8,276 bases of DNA from JASFQI01 sp050115555. GTDB lineage: Bacteria; Desulfobacterota; DSM-4660; Desulfatiglandales; HGW-15. Shown one piece after another: positions 7,100 through 8,276 of the stretch. The notes beneath the pieces were generated by a model, which had not been told where the DNA came from, searched no databases, and saw only the letters and a program-made list of their open reading frames with translations. The stretch spans positions 1 to 8,276 of the forward strand of contig JASFQI010000224.1 in NCBI GenBank assembly GCA_050115555.1, given 5' to 3'. The translations under genes were made by a program, and so were the position numbers. The first letter of the stretch is position 1; every line of letters starts with the position of its first letter.

Positions 7100-7135
7100 T
7101 TTTTCCGATAATAGTAGGTTTATTATTCGGAAAAA
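7100..7135. promoter_or_regulatory. Long AT-rich inverted repeat upstream of the promoter; candidate regulator-binding site
   Basis: TTTTTCCGA (7100-7108) is matched perfectly by TCGGAAAAA (7127-7135). With one base unpaired, a further TAATA/TATTA pairs inside (7109-7113 with 7121-7125), leaving 7 central bases. The dyad begins 5 bases upstream of the distal TTGACA, a typical place for an activator. It has no GC-rich stem or T-tract placement that would suit a terminator of the radical SAM gene. The regulator is unknown. Confidence 0.45.
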
Positions 7136-7463
7136 GCGATTCTTCCCTTATGTTTATATTGCGGGACCGCGTCAGGCATAAACGAACACTCTTTATAGAT
7201 GCAGGTCAGGGCTTGGGATGGGGGACAATTGGAGGAAGACCTACCGAAGCTCAGGAAAGAGCCCGGGAAAGAACTTCGAGGCCACAAGGGTCTTCCGGAG
7301 ATATCGGGGTTAGGGTATGGCTACCCCGACATCTTCCGGTCCCAGGATCAATGCCCCGAAAGGATGGAGGGAAAATGGACAGGGTTCTCGCGTGGAAATG
7401 CTCACAGGCTGGCCCGCCCGTATCCTGGCAGGTCGGCGAACGGAATTTTGTTTACTCGTGTTT
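7136..7463. other. GC-rich non-coding segment with nested inverted repeats
   Basis: About 330 bases lie between the operon's promoter dyad and the end of the radical SAM gene. Open frames here on the plus strand (for example 7150-7485 and 7199-7531) run into the radical SAM gene antisense, have no family resemblance and no good ribosome-binding site, so I do not call a gene. Inverted repeats are present: GGAAGACC (7234-7241) with GGTCTTCC (7289-7296); TCGGGGT (7304-7310) with ACCCCGA (7323-7329); and CTTGGGA (7212-7218) with TCCCAGG (7340-7346), the last with one G-U pair and enclosing the other two. TCTTCCGG occurs twice (7291-7298, 7332-7339). No clear terminator for the radical SAM gene was found. 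It may hold a structured RNA, a gene remnant, or nothing. Confidence 0.4.
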
Positions 7464-8276
7464 TTATGCCCATGCATCGGTCTGAGGCTGCGGCAGTTGG
7501 AAGGACATCAACCGCCGGATGTACCTGTTGAAACCGTCCTCCTCCTCGGTTTCTAGTCTTTGAATCTCCTCGCGCAGTTTTTCAGTCGTTTCCCTGTCCT
7601 TGACCACGTCCAGGGACCTCACGCCCGGATACGCCCTCTGAATCAGGGAGTAGAGCTGCTTCTCCTCCTTGGTCATGGAAAGATACCTGTCGAGTTCATC
7701 CATCATGGCCTGTTTGTCCGTATCAAGATGTCCATCCACCTGCATGAGAAGGTTGAGGCTGAAATCCCCGCACCGGAAGTGGGTAGGCATCTCATCCAGG
7801 TTTTCGAGGAGCAGTCGAATCTCCTCCACCACCTCTTCGTCGCTCATGGGAACAAAGGTTCCTTCCTCGACCATTCTTCGAAAAGGCGACATGGGATGAA
7901 TCGCGAATGTCCGAACCCGAATGAAATCCGGACGGATCTGATTGAGGATACACGCCGTCTCGAGGGCGTGTTCCCTGCTCAACTCCCTTCCGCCGACACC
8001 GGGCATGATGTACTCGGAAAGGGAAATCCCGGATTCAGCGACGCGCTTCCCTCCCTGGAGAATGTCCTCCGGTTTGTTTCCTTTCTGGATGAGTTTCAAG
8101 ACCCGCGCTGAGCCGCTCTCCATACCGGTGTGGATCCGGTTCAGGCCTGCCTCCTTCAGGCGCTGGTAGTGCTCCAAGCGCTTTTTCTTCATGGATTTTG
8201 CCCGCGCATAGGTGGTCACCCTTTCGATATTTGGGAATCGGTTCTTGATATGCCGAATGATCTCCACCAGCTCATC
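7464..8276 (-). CDS. Radical SAM enzyme, COG1032 type, C-terminal part (5' partial)
   Basis: The frame is open to the right edge; the first visible residues are DELVEIIRHIKNRFPNIE, so no start is seen. The 270 visible residues lack the CxxxCxxC cluster motif, which must lie beyond the window. The radical SAM core is recognised from later parts: YARAKSM, then RLKEAGLNRIHTGMESGS, the usual strand before a conserved substrate/SAM contact region. GISLSEYIMPGVGGRE with HALETACILN and IRPDFIRVRTFAIHP follow the wording of the uncharacterised COG1032 radical SAM proteins that lack a known substrate. The charged, helical tail (REEIQRLETEEEDGFNRYIRR) is probably a peripheral extension. Function is unknown; a B12-binding domain, if any, would be outside the window. 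It has the same orientation as the amino-acid transporter operon but is separated from it by 454 bases with its own promoter-like region, so co-regulation is not implied. Confidence 0.85.
   Translation of the reverse strand, partial: DELVEIIRHIKNRFPNIERVTTYARAKSMKKKRLEHYQRLKEAGLNRIHTGMESGSARVLKLIQKGNKPEDILQGGKRVAESGISLSEYIMPGVGGRELSREHALETACILNQIRPDFIRVRTFAIHPMSPFRRMVEEGTFVPMSDEEVVEEIRLLLENLDEMPTHFRCGDFSLNLLMQVDGHLDTDKQAMMDELDRYLSMTKEEKQLYSLIQRAYPGVRSLDVVKDRETTEKLREEIQRLETEEEDGFNRYIRRLMSFQLPQPQTDAWA

Noticed and set aside
7010..7160. Sigma-54 promoter for the amino-acid transporter operon
   Set aside because: I found no GG-N10-GC core in the right orientation, whereas TTGACA-type elements are present.
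7150..7531. Overlapping plus-strand frames of about 110 codons in the intergenic region
   Set aside because: Their products are low in recognisable structure, differ in all three frames over the same DNA, and run antisense into the radical SAM gene.

Overview
The window looks like ordinary chromosomal DNA from a Gram-negative bacterium. The coding regions are moderately GC-rich. An outer-membrane beta-barrel gene, an RND/MMPL exporter and a COG1032-type radical SAM enzyme suggest a Desulfobacterota ('deltaproteobacterial') anaerobe. That assignment is inferred from gene style, not from a marker gene. I saw no rRNA, tRNA, CRISPR array, transposase, integrase or phage gene.

Left part (1-2934, plus strand): the C-terminal half of an RND/MMPL-family exporter fused to a cyclic-nucleotide-binding-like domain. 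One base after it lies a 538-residue secreted outer-membrane beta-barrel protein. The two look like an envelope transport pair. The exporter is cut by the left edge.

Middle part (2976-6997, minus strand, convergent to the first pair): an apparent five-gene operon read right to left. It encodes a periplasmic glutamate/aspartate-type solute-binding protein (GltI-like), two permeases (GltJ- and GltK-like), an ATPase (GltL-like) and, 63 bases further on, a COG1237-type metallo-beta-lactamase-fold hydrolase. The permease and ATPase genes are joined by 1-base (TAATG) and 4-base (GTGA) stop/start overlaps. A 10-bp hairpin followed by TTTTGATTTT lies between the binding-protein gene and the first permease gene. 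It looks like a partial terminator that would give more binding protein than membrane components.

Right part (6998-8276): a 454-base intergenic region, then the C-terminal part of a radical SAM enzyme (minus strand, cut by the right edge). The half next to the operon is AT-rich, with two TTGACA hexamers facing the operon and a long dyad just upstream of them. The half next to the radical SAM gene is GC-rich and has several nested inverted repeats but no convincing gene.

No clearly undescribed system is visible. The points most worth checking are the exporter/cNMP-domain fusion with an altered phosphate-binding cassette, the intra-operon attenuator and its effect on the permease start, the promoter dyad, the potentially structured intergenic segment, and the hydrolase attached to the amino-acid transporter operon.
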